From JAJEAD01 sp964420925 (GTDB lineage: Bacteria > Pseudomonadota > Gammaproteobacteria > HK1): a DNA stretch of 9,556 nucleotides. A program made the position numbers and the translations under genes. The stretch is from positions 1 through 9,556 of the forward strand of contig CAYQVB010000103.1 of assembly GCA_964420925.1 (NCBI GenBank), read 5' to 3'. This document shows, in pieces, positions 1 to 6,385 of this stretch. Numbering within the stretch: position 1 is the stretch's first letter; every line of letters starts with the position of its first letter. The notes beneath the pieces are model-generated. The model saw only the letters and a program-made list of their open reading frames with translations. It searched no databases and was not told the DNA's origin.

Positions 1-701
1 GCCCGGTAGGTCCGCGTCCAGCACCTCGCACACGCGATCACGGCCTCTTCCGCCGGCCGCGCCTCGATGTCCTCGTCCCTTGCCCCCCTGATCTCCACCC
101 GCGCCCGGGCCGCGTACGCTTGCGCCGCTCCGAGCCATCCCTTCAGCATTGCCGCGAGCCGCGGCGTCTCGACCTCGTCGAGGGCCCGCGCCAGCGCCTG
201 CGGCACCCGCCGTGCGGCGACCGCCACGTCGTAGAGGTCCCGCACCGGTGCCGCAGGCCCGCGTCCGATCAGCTTCCCCGCAAGCACCTGCGCCGTGCTC
301 AGGCACCAGATCTCCTCGCCCTCCACCCGCTCCAGACGCCGCCCCGTCGTCGGGCGCGGCTCGTTCTGGAGCAGATCGATCCTGCCCTCGCCCGTCTCGT
401 GTCCGTAGACGCGCGACCAAGCGTTGCGCCGGTCGGCCAGCAGCGTCCACCCCCTTCGTCCCAACCTCTCGTCGAGGCCCGCGAGCTTCGGCCCGTCCAC
501 CATCTCCCACAGCGTCGTCACCGCGTCCGCCCCGATCAGCAGGTCGATGTCGGTCGACTCCCGGTGCCCGTCCCAGCGCATCGCCAGCAGCGTCCCGCCG
601 TGCAGCGACCACCCCCGTCCCCCTTCCCGGGTCCTGAAGACCTCGTCCACGCACTCCAGCACATCCGTCCAGCCCCGTCCTGCAGGCTCGGGGATCTTCA
701 T
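1..701 (-). CDS. AbiEii/AbiGii-type nucleotidyltransferase, toxin-like (3' end cut by window edge)
   Basis: The reverse strand is open without a stop from an ATG at 701 to the window edge, giving 233 residues with the C-terminus missing. The N-terminal half carries a nucleotidyltransferase signature: LHGGT at residues 33-37, STDIDLL at 49-55 with the Asp pair D51/D53, and a third acidic strand RIDLL at 107-111 (D109). The second half has the AbiEii-family hallmark, LSTAQVLAGKLIGRG (134-148) followed by VRDLYD (153-158), which supplies the conserved Lys and the R-D-x-Y-D block. Members of this family (DUF1814, COG2253) act as toxins in AbiE and MenT-type systems, where characterised ones transfer nucleotides onto tRNA or other targets. 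The start overlaps the stop of the upstream 137-aa gene (ATGA), implying translational coupling. The family call is firm. A toxin role is inferred, since some homologues are solitary or have other roles. Confidence 0.82.
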   Translation of the reverse strand, partial: MKIPEPAGRGWTDVLECVDEVFRTREGGRGWSLHGGTLLAMRWDGHRESTDIDLLIGADAVTTLWEMVDGPKLAGLDERLGRRGWTLLADRRNAWSRVYGHETGEGRIDLLQNEPRPTTGRRLERVEGEEIWCLSTAQVLAGKLIGRGPAAPVRDLYDVAVAARRVPQALARALDEVETPRLAAMLKGWLGAAQAYAARARVEIRGARDEDIEARPAEEAVIACARCWTRTYR

Positions 702-1111
702 CGTGCCCTTCTCGCCACCGCGTTCAGTGCCCGCACGAGCTCGCCGTCTCCCCGGCGGCACCCCAGTACGTGCATGCACCGCACCAGGTCCTCCATGGTG
801 TACAGGTCCTCCCACCATCCTTCCAGGATCTCCCACTGATCGGCCTCGCGCAGCCACGTTTCGGCCGCGTGTCGCCCGGGTTCGTCCCGCCCGCCGGTCC
901 GGATCCCTTCACTCAGCGCCGCCGCTTCGGGCTTGACGGCGTACCCCGCGCACCGCCGTGCGAACACCCTCGTCGCGACACTCGCGGCCCCCGGCCCCTT
1001 CTCCAGCGCATGCACCGCACGCACATCCGCGTCGGCCCTTCCCGCGTACTCCCCGGGCTCCCCCAGAACGTACTCCTCCGGCCTCCCTCTTCTCACCTCG
1101 ACACCGCCCAT
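698..1111 (-). CDS. Unrecognised 137-aa protein, candidate partner/antitoxin of the AbiEii-like gene
   Basis: I do not recognise this family. The ATG at 1111 was chosen because the reverse strand just upstream reads GGGGAGGAGCGGAAAG, a strong ribosome site at good spacing. An in-frame ATG at 1186 would give 162 residues but has a low-complexity Arg/Gly-rich leader. The product is charged: an N-terminal stretch PEEYVLGEPGEYAGRADADV (residues 11-30), an Ala/Arg-rich middle, then a Trp- and acid-rich block (WLREADQWEILEGWWEDLY) and an Arg-rich tail. No wHTH or other DNA-binding fold is obvious, so it does not look like the classical AbiEi antitoxin. Its TGA overlaps the ATG of the nucleotidyltransferase gene, so the two are almost certainly co-translated. 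The antitoxin role is inferred only from that arrangement. A second, broken copy of its first coding section lies at 4156-4240. Confidence 0.68.
   Translation of the reverse strand: MGGVEVRRGRPEEYVLGEPGEYAGRADADVRAVHALEKGPGAASVATRVFARRCAGYAVKPEAAALSEGIRTGGRDEPGRHAAETWLREADQWEILEGWWEDLYTMEDLVRCMHVLGCRRGDGELVRALNAVARRAR
1001..1080 (-). repeat. 80-bp dispersed repeat, copy 1 (inside the 137-aa gene)
   Basis: These 80 bases match 4156-4236 with 7 substitutions and one single-base indel (about 91% identity by eye), in the same orientation. Here the repeat codes for about residues 11-37 of the 137-aa protein. Identity stops abruptly on both sides. At protein level the two copies differ at three positions (V/L, Y/C, G/R); the other codon changes are silent. 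Confidence 0.85.
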
Positions 1112-1867
1112 CTTTCCGCTCCTCCCCCGCCCCTCTCCGCCTTCTCTCCACCGCGCCGTCGCCTTCTCCCTCTCGACGACCGCCATCGTACACGGCACGA
1201 CGATCGTCACGGGCAAGCCGGCCGACTTCGAAGCGACCGGGGCGGCACTCGTCGACCCTTGCGCCGAGACGGAATCGGCGGCGATGGAAGATGTGCGGCA
1301 GGCGGCCGTGGTCTCCGCGAACGCGGGACGGCAGGATTTCATTCGTCGGTGCTCGCGGTCCCGCCAGCCCGAGACGCTCCCGTAGCGGCCGACGTGCGCA
1401 CTCCAGCCGGGTTATGCCGAAGCCGGCCAGCAGGAGCCCCTTGTGCGGATTCCTGCCGACCCGGACGAGGGACGCTTCCGCCAGCGCGGGAGCCCGGTCG
1501 AGAAGCCGTCCCGGCTCGGCCGTTTCAACAGATCACGGCGAGGTCCGGACGCAGCGCTATCAGAGCATCGATCTTGCGGTGCAACGCCATTGCGCAGTTC
1601 CACCTTCACGGTGACAGCTGAAACAGTCCGCCGATTCGTGCCAGCGACAGGGTATGGTAAACGTCAACCGGCGCTACGAGGATAGGGAAAACCCGATCCC
1701 CGATCTCGAACCGATAGCCCACGGATTCCGACCTGCCGGCACGATACCTGGCCGGCGACCCGGATCGGTAGGTTGTTTTTCCTATTCTCCGCGCCAGTAC
1801 GCCGGTGCTCACGACAGCGGACATCGCGAAACGTCGGGAGAAAAGAACCGGAGAGGCGATGACCTCG

Positions 1868-1885
1868 CAGCGCTGCAAAGCGCTG
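1868..1885. other. Perfect 7-bp hairpin with GCAA loop
   Basis: CAGCGCT at 1868-1874 and AGCGCTG at 1879-1885 are perfect inverted repeats around GCAA, a GNRA-type tetraloop when read on the plus strand. It lies in the gene-poor stretch, downstream of the minus-strand secreted-protein gene. No T tract follows immediately on the plus strand, so it does not look like a standard terminator. Its role is unknown. Confidence 0.45.
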
Positions 1886-1910
1886 TAGCATCGGATCACC
1901 TGAAGTTGGG

Positions 1911-1945
1911 AAAAAAAACCTGATTGACGGGCACGGCGTCCCGCC
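1911..1945 (-). terminator. Weak candidate terminator after the secreted-protein gene
   Basis: On the minus strand, about 18 bases after the TGA at 1965-1963, GGCGGG (1945-1940) can pair with CCCGTC (1931-1926; six pairs, one G-U) around an 8-base loop. An eight-T run (1918-1911) follows after seven unpaired bases. The T run is clear, but the gap between stem and T tract makes this imperfect. Confidence 0.3.
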
Positions 1946-1962
1946 GCGGAACACGACTCACT

Positions 1963-3000
1963 TCAATTCATACCTGCATGCTCCGAGATGAAGATATCGG
2001 TATCGATGGTACCTTTTCGATCGAACTGTTGTTCGAACCGGCGGGCTGGATCGAGGTCGGCAAATCCCTTGTCGGTCACGAGGTACCAATCGTCGTCGAG
2101 ATGACGTTGAGTGATCTGCGAGGCCCAGAGGATGGATTTGACCCCATCGTCGAATGTGGGTGGAGAGTCCCAGGTGAACCTGGACTGGAGGGATTCCCAG
2201 CTCTGACTCTGGCCATTCTCGATCTCGGCGTTCGCGACGGTGAGGAAGTAAGCCCGGCTCATGTCTTGGGCATTGGTCAGGTAACGCCAGATCTTTGCGT
2301 CCTCCGGGATGTCGGCGGAGATTTCTTTGGCGCCGAGCGCGGTCCAATCGAGGAACGCTCCACTTTCGGTCTGCTTCCATCCGCGATACGGCTTTCCGGC
2401 CGGAACGTAACCTGACACTTTGCCCTCCAGAATCGGAACTGCGGTGCCGAGCTGTTCACTGACCTCGGCTTTGTCATTGACAAGCTCCCAGCGCCCTTCT
2501 CCGGGCGGATTGAGCGCGTCGTACTGAAGGATGATTTGGGTAATCGAGGAATGACTGGAGTCCTCGGTTGTGCTTCGTAGCCAATTGCAAAGATCCCCGA
2601 GGCGCGGTCCGGATTCGGGAGAGCGCTTGAAGTCGACTTCAACACCATCGACCGGCGTCTCGACCGGGTGGTCTCCCCAGGCACGAACAAAGGTAAGCTT
2701 GTTCCCGAGGGAGACGTCGGTGTAGCGTGAACCGGGCTCGCACGCGAGGTTGCGCACTGTCTCGACGTCGTAGCCGTCAAAAGGCCAGACAGCCTTGAGA
2801 TGATTCGGAGCGATCCAGTAGAGGATGGAGTTGCGGATCTGCTTCAATTTCGAATTGTCGTACTCGCGCGCCTCGATGAAGGCGATTTCCGCGTCTCCGA
2901 TTTCGAGTTGTGCCCTTGTCTCCGGCTCCTCGCCGAATGATTGGTGTGTGATGAAAAACGCGAGGAGCGCGAACAGGACCGCTGTGCGTGGGCTCGTCAT
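1963..3000 (-). CDS. Unrecognised secreted/periplasmic protein (345 aa)
   Basis: I do not recognise this family. The ATG at 3000 follows GGGAGGACAGTGCC, a good ribosome site, and starts an evident signal peptide: MTSPRTAVLF, then a hydrophobic core ALLAFFI, with likely cleavage near SFG-EE (residues 23/24). The mature part, about 322 residues, is acidic, Trp- and Tyr-rich and soluble-looking. It has only two cysteines, C87 and C138, which could form one disulfide. No lipobox Cys follows the signal peptide, so it is more likely free in the periplasm or exported than a lipoprotein. No catalytic motif stands out. It starts 17 bp after the stop of the membrane-protein gene and is surely in the same transcript. 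Base composition looks less GC-rich than the catabolic genes, with more A/T-ending codons, suggesting transfer. Confidence 0.82.
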   Translation of the reverse strand: MTSPRTAVLFALLAFFITHQSFGEEPETRAQLEIGDAEIAFIEAREYDNSKLKQIRNSILYWIAPNHLKAVWPFDGYDVETVRNLACEPGSRYTDVSLGNKLTFVRAWGDHPVETPVDGVEVDFKRSPESGPRLGDLCNWLRSTTEDSSHSSITQIILQYDALNPPGEGRWELVNDKAEVSEQLGTAVPILEGKVSGYVPAGKPYRGWKQTESGAFLDWTALGAKEISADIPEDAKIWRYLTNAQDMSRAYFLTVANAEIENGQSQSWESLQSRFTWDSPPTFDDGVKSILWASQITQRHLDDDWYLVTDKGFADLDPARRFEQQFDRKGTIDTDIFISEHAGMN

Positions 3001-3017
3001 GGCACTGTCCTCCCACG

Positions 3018-3905
3018 TTAGTTGAGCCAAGTGAGGAGAGTCAACACAAGGTAGGGGAGCAAGAACCCTCCGAGAAAGAGGCGTACAGGACCGTGTTGAT
3101 GATCGACCGCGGAAGTGATGCCCGCAAAAGAGACTGAGAGCACCACAAGAATGCCGGACGCGTATAGAGGTTCGGCCAGAAGCCCGATGTCTCCCGGCCG
3201 TACTTGAAAGGGTCTGAGTTCGTCCGAAAACCAAGCGGGGAAGCGCGTGGAGTAGACGATGCCCTGCGTTGCGAGCATGACGGCGCTTCCGAAAAACGCG
3301 CATACGAATCTGCGGGGGAAGCCCCAGTCGACATGACGGCCGCCGAACCAGTGGGCTGTGAGGTGGCGGAGAATGCCGGAGACGGCGTAGCTCACCGGGC
3401 CGGGGCGACTCGAGTCGGAGGCTTGGATCGGGGTTGAGGCTTCGTACGCGTGGCCAGCGGGGACTCCGGTTTCGAGAAATTTCAAAAAGGCCGGATCATC
3501 GTGAACGAGGGTCGCGATGACGCGCGCGAGTTGATCCGGATCGTTGGGGAGCTCGCGGTGGGCGGTGAGTTCCGGGTGTTCGGCAGGCTTGGTGGACGGC
3601 GAGGAAATCGTCTGTGAGCGCAGGTCGTAGCAGAACCGGCGTGCCATGAACCCATGATTAGACGAATCGCAAACGTCGAAGGTAATAGTATTCGCTGGTT
3701 CGTTGCACACGACGAGGCGAATCGCGAGCGCGTAGTGGGGCATTGTGTGCCATGCATTCCGAGCCAGGGAAGCCTTTTCGAGAAACGCTCTGAGCGAGCG
3801 CTTGGCCCCCGGGGGAACGATGGGCATGTCCTCGGCCGAACGAGTTGGACTCGACGGATCGTTGATGAGGAACTTCCGGATCGCGGTGTTCGGATTGTCG
3901 GCCAC
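3018..3905 (-). CDS. Unrecognised membrane protein with three C-terminal helices (295 aa)
   Basis: I do not recognise this family. The best start is the GTG at 3905, preceded by AGGGACC; the spacing is short, so the start is moderately sure, with ATG at residue 27 (MPIVPPG) as the alternative. Residues 1 to about 195 are soluble and contain a beta-rich stretch near 61-96 (AIRLVVCNEP, TFDVCDSSNHGF). Three hydrophobic segments follow: about 199-219 (FVCAFFGSAVMLATQG), 239-262 (GILVVLSVSFAGI) and 274-294 (FLLPYLVLTLLTWL), and the protein ends almost at the last helix. It is the first gene of a two-gene unit, with the secreted protein 17 bp downstream. The pair may work together at the cytoplasmic membrane, but nothing in the sequence names a function. 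Confidence 0.75.
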   Translation of the reverse strand: MADNPNTAIRKFLINDPSSPTRSAEDMPIVPPGAKRSLRAFLEKASLARNAWHTMPHYALAIRLVVCNEPANTITFDVCDSSNHGFMARRFCYDLRSQTISSPSTKPAEHPELTAHRELPNDPDQLARVIATLVHDDPAFLKFLETGVPAGHAYEASTPIQASDSSRPGPVSYAVSGILRHLTAHWFGGRHVDWGFPRRFVCAFFGSAVMLATQGIVYSTRFPAWFSDELRPFQVRPGDIGLLAEPLYASGILVVLSVSFAGITSAVDHQHGPVRLFLGGFLLPYLVLTLLTWLN

Positions 3906-3949
3906 GGTCCCTGCGCTCGCGCGGTGCGGTGGAAGGTGGATGCCCGAAG

Positions 3950-3979
3950 GTAATACGCGATTCCGTGAGCCTTGTCCAA
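3950..3979 (-). promoter_or_regulatory. Candidate sigma70-type promoter of the membrane/secreted pair
   Basis: On the minus strand TTGGAC (3979-3974) and TATTAC (3955-3950) are spaced by 18 bases, resembling TTGACA and TATAAT. Transcription would start near 3943, leaving a leader of about 38 bases before the GTG at 3905. This is a pattern match only. Confidence 0.4.
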
Positions 3980-4059
3980 TAAGAAGCGAGCCTGAAGGGA
4001 GGGGTCGAATCCAACGACAGATGAGCCTGTAGCGGGAGCGATTCGGGGATCATCGGAGG

Positions 4060-4155
4060 ATGATCGTAACGCTACAGACCCAACGGGTTCACACCCTGGA
4101 GCAGGTGCGGCACGTCGCCGAGGGCAACGAACCGGTGGAGTTCGCTATCGCGATT
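4060..4155 (+). pseudogene. Truncated N-terminus resembling an integrase/transposase
   Basis: The plus strand from ATG 4060 reads MIVTLQTQRVHTLEQVRHVA followed by EGNEPVEFAI, 32 codons of protein-like sequence. The style (LQTQR..TLEQVR..VEG.EPVEF) recalls the start of a family of DDE integrase/transposase proteins common in proteobacterial insertion sequences. I recall this family from memory and have not aligned it. The similarity stops at 4155, exactly where the 80-bp repeat copy begins at 4156, and the downstream reading is only the antisense of that repeat. GGAGG at 4055-4059 directly abuts the ATG. The segment is best read as the scar of a lost or rearranged insertion sequence. An ordinary unrelated short ORF cannot be excluded. 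Confidence 0.45.
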
Positions 4156-4240
4156 CTCCAGTGCATGCACCGCGCGCACATCCGCGTCGGCCCTTCTCGC
4201 GCACTCCCCGGGCTCCCCCCAGCAGGTATTCCTCCGACAT
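4156..4240 (-). pseudogene. Broken 5' fragment of a paralogue of the 137-aa gene (repeat copy 2)
   Basis: From an ATG at 4240 the minus strand reads MSEEYLLG and then shifts frame, because the G run has six bases where the intact copy has five. Without that extra base it would read MSEEYLLGEPGECARRADAD, then VRAVHALE, closely matching residues 11-37 of the intact 137-aa protein. Bases 4156-4236 are the copy of 1001-1080. As written, the frame ends after 31 codons at 4145. Past 4156 the matching frame runs antisense through the integrase-like scrap to TAG at 4074-4072, so the last part is probably not a real protein. The rest of the gene and any nucleotidyltransferase partner are missing here. 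Confidence 0.6.
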
Positions 4241-4441
4241 GCGCACTCCGGACGGGTCCGGCGGTGGACGGGTACGGGGCCTGGGATTCCCGTGGAGGAG
4301 CGAGGAGGCGGGCCGCGGCACCCGCAGCCCCCGGAGCCCGGCTTGCGCCAGGGCGTGGCAACGCGGACGATCGATCCAAGCTTGTTGCCCGGACCGGCGA
4401 GGCCGCGCCTCCAACTGGAGTCCAAGGCACGAGGACCACCC

Positions 4442-5317
4442 ATGGTGACCCCCGGATACCTCGCCTTTCATCCGAACCCCAAGAATCCCGACCACGCGCT
4501 CCCTGCGCACGCCTGCGACGCGCACTGCCACGTGTTCGGACCGGCGGCCCGGTTTCCGTTCGCGTCCACGAGCACCTACGTGCCGGTCGACGCGCCGAAG
4601 GAGACGCTGTTCCAGCGCCATCGCCATCTCGGGGTCTCGCGCGCGGTCGTCGTGCAGGCGAGCTGCCACGGGACGGACAACACCGCGATGCTGGACGCGC
4701 TGCGGGCCGGGGGCGACGACTACCGGGGCGTCGCGGTGGTTGCCGAGGACGTCACCGAGCGGGCCCTCGCCGAGATGCACGACGCCGGCGTGCGCGGCGT
4801 GCGCTTCAACTTCGTGAAGAGATTGGGGGGCGGCCAAGCCCCGAGCGTCTACCGGGCGATTCTGGACGCAATCGAACCTCTCGGCTGGCACGTCGTCGTC
4901 TACTTCGACGCCGAAGACCTGGAGGCGCTGGCCCCATTCCTGCGCGGTATCGGGGTCCCGGTGGTCATCGACCACATGGGCCGCGTGCCGGTGGAACAGG
5001 GCGTCGCGTCGAAGCCTTTCCGTCTGCTGCGCGACCTCTTGGCCGGCGACGAGAAGTTCTGGGTGAAGACAAGCTGCCCGGAGCGGCTGTCGCGCACCGG
5101 ACCGCCGTACGCGGACGTGGATCCCTTCGCCCGGGCGCTGCTGGAGACCGCGCCCGACCGGGTGCTGTGGGGCACCGATTGGCCGCACCCGAACATGAAG
5201 TCCCACATGCCCGATGACGGCGCCCTGGTGGATCGGATCATGACCATCTGCGACACCGCCGACCTTCGCCGGCAGGTGCTGGTGGACAACCCTGCCCGGC
5301 TCTACTGGGCGGACTGA
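4442..5317 (+). CDS. ligI: 2-pyrone-4,6-dicarboxylate hydrolase (amidohydrolase superfamily)
   Basis: This cytoplasmic enzyme hydrolyses the lactone of 2-pyrone-4,6-dicarboxylate to 4-oxalomesaconate in the protocatechuate/gallate 4,5-cleavage pathway. It has 291 aa, about the usual family length. DAHCHVFGP (residues 26-34) gives the HxH pair H28/H30; VVQASCHGTDN spans 70-80; GVRFNF carries R121, with R127 close by; VVYFDAEDL spans 152-160; DHMG (177-180) gives H178; CPER ends at R215; and WGTDWPHPN (243-251) gives the catalytic Asp D246. These line up with the His, Arg, Tyr and Asp residues known from Sphingomonas LigI at a nearly constant 2-3 residue offset. The start at 4442 is favoured by GAGG at 4431-4434 and by homologue length; GTG at 4445 follows at once. 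It is the first of four same-strand pathway genes; 257 bp separate it from ligK. Confidence 0.93.
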   Translation: MVTPGYLAFHPNPKNPDHALPAHACDAHCHVFGPAARFPFASTSTYVPVDAPKETLFQRHRHLGVSRAVVVQASCHGTDNTAMLDALRAGGDDYRGVAVVAEDVTERALAEMHDAGVRGVRFNFVKRLGGGQAPSVYRAILDAIEPLGWHVVVYFDAEDLEALAPFLRGIGVPVVIDHMGRVPVEQGVASKPFRLLRDLLAGDEKFWVKTSCPERLSRTGPPYADVDPFARALLETAPDRVLWGTDWPHPNMKSHMPDDGALVDRIMTICDTADLRRQVLVDNPARLYWAD

Positions 5318-5574
5318 GGCATCCGTGCCCGGTCGCCCTCCGCGTCCGGAACAGCTCCCCGGTTCGTCCCCTTGTCCGCCGACGACGTGAATGTTCGATC
5401 GCAGGCGTTCGGCGAAGCCCCGGAATCGCCGACCGCGGGGACGCGTTCCGGTCGTGAGGCCGGCCCTTGTTCCGGCGCCGCGGCCGTTTCCCGCCTCCGC
5501 GCATCCGGAACGGCTCGACCCGGACGAACGGCTACACTCGACCCGCACCGACCTCGGACCGACAGGAGAAAACG
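5318..5574 (+). other. 257-bp ligI-ligK spacer
   Basis: No gene is supported here. A possible -10-like TACACT lies at 5533-5538, about 40 bases before the ligK start, but no matching -35 box is seen at the usual distance. A short imperfect repeat is present: TCCGGAACAGCTC near 5346 and TCCGGAACGGCTC near 5504. The length of the gap suggests ligK may have its own promoter. Confidence 0.35.
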
Positions 5575-6270
5575 ATGCAACCAGTGGCGGTACGCAACAT
5601 CGAGCGCGCCGACGCCGCGGCCATCGACCGGCTCGGCGAGCTCGGTGTCGCGACGGTGCACGAGGCCCAGGGCCGCACCGGGCTCCTCAAGCCCTATATC
5701 CGTCCGATCTACCCTCGCGCGCGGGCGGCGGGCAGCGCCGTCACCATCCTCTCCCAGCCCGGCGACAACTGGATGGTGCACGTGGCCATCGAGCTCTGCC
5801 GTCCCGGGGACGTGCTGGTCGTCGCCTGCACCGCGGACAACACCGACGGCATGTTCGGGGACCTGCTCGCGACGTCGGCGAAGTCGCGAGGGGTCCGGGG
5901 CCTTGTCACCGACACCGGCGTGCGGGACGTGCGCGACCTGGAGGAGATGGGCTTCCCGGTGTGGGCGCGCGCCGTCTCGGCTCGGGGCACGGTCAAGAGC
6001 ACGCTCGGCTGCGTGAACGTGCCGGTGGTGTGCGCCGGCCAGCTCGTCAACCCCGGCGATGTGGTGGTGGCCGACGACGACGGGGTGGTCGTCGTGCCGA
6101 GGGCCGACGCTTCCCGGGTGCTCGGCGCGGCCGATGAGCGCGTGACGAACGAGGCCGACAAGCGCGAGAAGCTGGCCGCCGGCGTCCTCGGCCTCGACAT
6201 CTACGGCATGCGGCCGAAGCTCGAAGCGGCGGGTCTCGAGTACGTGGACAGCCTCTCGGACCTGGAGTGA
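5575..6270 (+). CDS. ligK: 4-carboxy-4-hydroxy-2-oxoadipate aldolase / oxaloacetate decarboxylase type
   Basis: This class II, metal-dependent pyruvate aldolase splits 4-carboxy-4-hydroxy-2-oxoadipate into pyruvate and oxaloacetate, the last step of the 4,5-cleavage route; family members usually also decarboxylate oxaloacetate. It has 231 aa, typical of the HMG/CHA aldolase (RraA-like) family. Visible motifs are GVATVHEAQGRTG (24-36); GDNWMVHVAIELCRPGDVLVV (63-83, only the core quoted); the pyruvate-binding loop GDLLATSA (95-102) with D96; VTDTGVRD (111-118) with the catalytic R117-D118 pair; and VVADDDGVVVVP (164-175). The start at 5575 is set by AGGAGA at 5564-5569 and by homologue N-termini. 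It sits between ligI and ligJ, which fits the CHA rather than the HMG-only role. RraA-type RNase E inhibitor is rejected by the pathway context and by the R-D pair in the catalytic position. Confidence 0.92.
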   Translation: MQPVAVRNIERADAAAIDRLGELGVATVHEAQGRTGLLKPYIRPIYPRARAAGSAVTILSQPGDNWMVHVAIELCRPGDVLVVACTADNTDGMFGDLLATSAKSRGVRGLVTDTGVRDVRDLEEMGFPVWARAVSARGTVKSTLGCVNVPVVCAGQLVNPGDVVVADDDGVVVVPRADASRVLGAADERVTNEADKREKLAAGVLGLDIYGMRPKLEAAGLEYVDSLSDLE

Positions 6271-6329
6271 GGACAGTGATCGAAACAAGGTTGCCAACCG
6301 CGCCCGGAGGGGAGCCCGTTCTTGCGGGA

Positions 6330-6350
6330 TGCCACGCTCCACGCGTGGCA
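6330..6350 (+). promoter_or_regulatory. Perfect 8-bp hairpin in the ligK-ligJ gap
   Basis: TGCCACGC (6330-6337) and GCGTGGCA (6343-6350) form a perfect stem with a five-base loop, in the 115-bp gap after ligK and 36 bases before the ligJ ATG. No T run follows, so it is not a classical terminator. It could be an mRNA stability element or an operator. It would cover a competing ATG at 6329. Confidence 0.4.
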
Positions 6351-6385
6351 AGGTCATTCTCGTCAGCGTCCCAGGTGCCGCCTCC

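Larger units (their letters stand above)
1112..1962. other. Gene-poor stretch with possible coding remnants
   Basis: No gene can be supported in these 850 bases. The part nearest 1111 is the leader of the minus-strand 137-aa gene. A plus-strand stretch at about 1187-1340 has a mostly G/C third-base pattern and a protein-like reading (HGTTIVTGKPADF at its start, ETESAAMEDVRQAA later), but it has no convincing start and loses coherence near 1385. It may be a remnant of a lost gene that I cannot name. A minus-strand frame at 1899-1606 (97 codons, ending LARIGGLFQLSP) is open but has no clear ribosome site or recognisable motif. Small A/T-rich patches near 1773 and 1911 contrast with the GC-rich surroundings. 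Confidence 0.5.

Noticed and set aside
120..1621. Several long plus-strand open frames
   Set aside because: They are Arg/Pro/Ser-rich antisense shadows of the minus-strand nucleotidyltransferase and 137-aa genes, with no ribosome sites or motifs.
4072..4155. A 55-aa minus-strand protein formed by repairing the G run
   Set aside because: The part beyond the repeat is antisense to the integrase-like reading, and translation as written ends at 4145, so a real fused protein is unlikely.
4156..5217. Extension of the integrase-like frame to 385 aa
   Set aside because: Past 4155 it is antisense of the repeat copy, then out of frame with ligI, and the composition becomes Arg/Pro/Gly-rich.
4145..5548. 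A 467-aa minus-strand open frame
   Set aside because: It is the antisense of ligI, whose catalytic motifs are unmistakable; the product is low-complexity and Arg/Gly-rich.
5575..6270. RraA (RNase E inhibitor) identity for the aldolase gene
   Set aside because: The fold is shared, but the gene lies between ligI and ligJ and keeps the aldolase R-D pair and the GDLLA loop.
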